Assembly: GCA_001797815.1 (NCBI GenBank)
Contig: MGQK01000001.1
Coordinates: 7,130 to 12,402 of the forward strand
Source of the DNA: Deltaproteobacteria bacterium RBG_13_61_14
GTDB taxonomy: Bacteria; RBG-13-61-14
DNA: 5,273 nucleotides
Reading direction: 5' to 3'
Below, piece after piece: positions 5,099 through 5,273 of this stretch. Under the pieces are notes generated by a model. That model was given only the letters and a program-made list of their open reading frames with translations, did not search any database and had not been told where the DNA came from. The translations under genes were made by a program, and so were the position numbers. Position 1 is the stretch's first letter, and every line of letters begins with the position of its first letter.

Positions 5099-5273
5099 AA
5101 ATCAATTTTCCTGGAAGCCCTGCGCAATCGCGGACCGCAGCAGGTCCCGGGTCAGGCCCCGCCGGAGCAGGTGGAGGTTTTGATTCAATTTTCGATTGAC
5201 CCACCATCTTTTGATCGCGGACATCTGCGTCCTCCTTGAGGTTGAGGAGTTTGCCCAAGAGGCGCTGCTGCAG
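5007..5273 (-). CDS. Possible 3' part of an upstream gene (open at right edge), doubtful
   Basis: One minus-strand frame enters the window open at 5273 and reads LQQRLLGKLLNLKEDADVRD before running on, without a stop, to 5007. The first 16 or so codons (before about 5225) have mostly G/C third positions and look coding, so a late gene probably does reach the right edge. Beyond 5225 the same frame turns into Pro/Ala-rich sequence with poor codon positions. It also lies across the 40-residue gene and the first 30 codons of the DUF3486 gene, which is how a shadow frame looks. Either an upstream gene really ends in a long overlapping tail, or its true end is hidden by a sequence error or lies outside. 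The product is not recognised. Confidence 0.22.
   Translation of the reverse strand: MQQRLLGKLLNLKEDADVRDQKMVGQSKIESKPPPAPAGPDPGPAAVRDCAGLPGKLIYEPPRVNSQPGPEAQIFLPAAPPGAPGQNY
5102..5224 (-). CDS. 40-residue basic microprotein, function unknown
   Basis: This short gene starts MSAIKRWWVNRKLNQNLHLL and ends in a helical stretch with RRGLTRDLLRSAIAQGF. It has about eight Lys/Arg against two acidic residues, no cysteine and no membrane span. Three things support translation. A perfect AAGGAGGA Shine-Dalgarno (5230-5237) lies 5 bases from the ATG. The stop is 3 bases before the DUF3486 start, as elsewhere in this tight operon. Codon third positions in this frame are mostly G or C, like the neighbouring real genes, while the overlapping frames are not. 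The basic Trp-containing N-terminus and amphipathic helix could bind nucleic acid or a partner protein. It could also serve mainly as a leader peptide coupling translation into the terminase genes. I do not recognise a family. It is moderately certain to be a gene; function is unknown. Confidence 0.6.
   Translation of the reverse strand: MSAIKRWWVNRKLNQNLHLLRRGLTRDLLRSAIAQGFQEN
5230..5237 (-). promoter_or_regulatory. Strong Shine-Dalgarno of the 40-residue gene
   Basis: AAGGAGGA on the minus strand, fully complementary to the anti-Shine-Dalgarno core, lies 5 bases upstream of the ATG at 5224. It is the strongest ribosome site in the window and is the main reason for accepting the very short gene that follows. 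Confidence 0.7.

Noticed and set aside
1-5273. tRNA genes, CRISPR arrays, insertion sequences, att sites or promoters
   Set aside because: No cloverleaf, regularly spaced repeat, terminal inverted repeat or transposase was seen, and gaps between genes are too short (at most 15 bases) for a convincing promoter.

Overview
The window is part of the late head-morphogenesis operon of a Mu-like (Mu-type head module) tailed phage or prophage. Every credible gene lies on the minus strand, so transcription runs from position 5273 towards position 1. Base composition is GC-rich (about 60% by eye), Gly/Ala/Leu codons mostly end in G or C, and the SacII-type palindrome CCGCGG is clearly over-represented. 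This points to a high-GC bacterial host, but nothing here identifies the host lineage. No integrase, transposase, tRNA, att site or host gene is in the window, so phage and prophage cannot be told apart.

In transcription order the layout is: the open right edge, possibly the tail of an upstream gene (low confidence); a 40-residue basic microprotein with a perfect Shine-Dalgarno (5102-5224); a Mu gp27-like DUF3486 protein, the probable small terminase subunit (4607-5098); a Mu gp28-like large terminase with intact ATPase and nuclease motifs (3277-4617); a 149-residue protein with an N-terminal membrane segment (2813-3262); a Mu gp29-like DUF935 portal (1275-2810); a 224-residue protein with an N-terminal signal/anchor (604-1278); a 74-residue helical basic protein with an acidic Pro-rich tail (364-588); and the N-terminal 122 residues of a Mu gp30/F-like head morphogenesis protein, cut by the left edge (1-367).

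The genes are packed almost without gaps. Between positions 1 and 5224 only about 34 bases are non-coding. Two junctions are ATGA overlaps, one is an 11-base overlap, and one is a 2-base gap with no visible Shine-Dalgarno, so translational coupling is likely. I see no promoter, terminator, tRNA, CRISPR array or insertion sequence.

The recognised genes form the DNA-packaging and portal machinery: the small subunit selects DNA, the large subunit pumps and cuts it, the portal is the channel, and the F-like protein is a minor head protein. The backbone order gp27-gp28-gp29-gp30 is the classical Mu order. What is unusual is the set of unrecognised genes interleaved with it. Two of them carry N-terminal hydrophobic segments and beta-rich bodies expected to lie outside the cytoplasm or in a membrane. 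They are the best candidates for something undescribed in this window.
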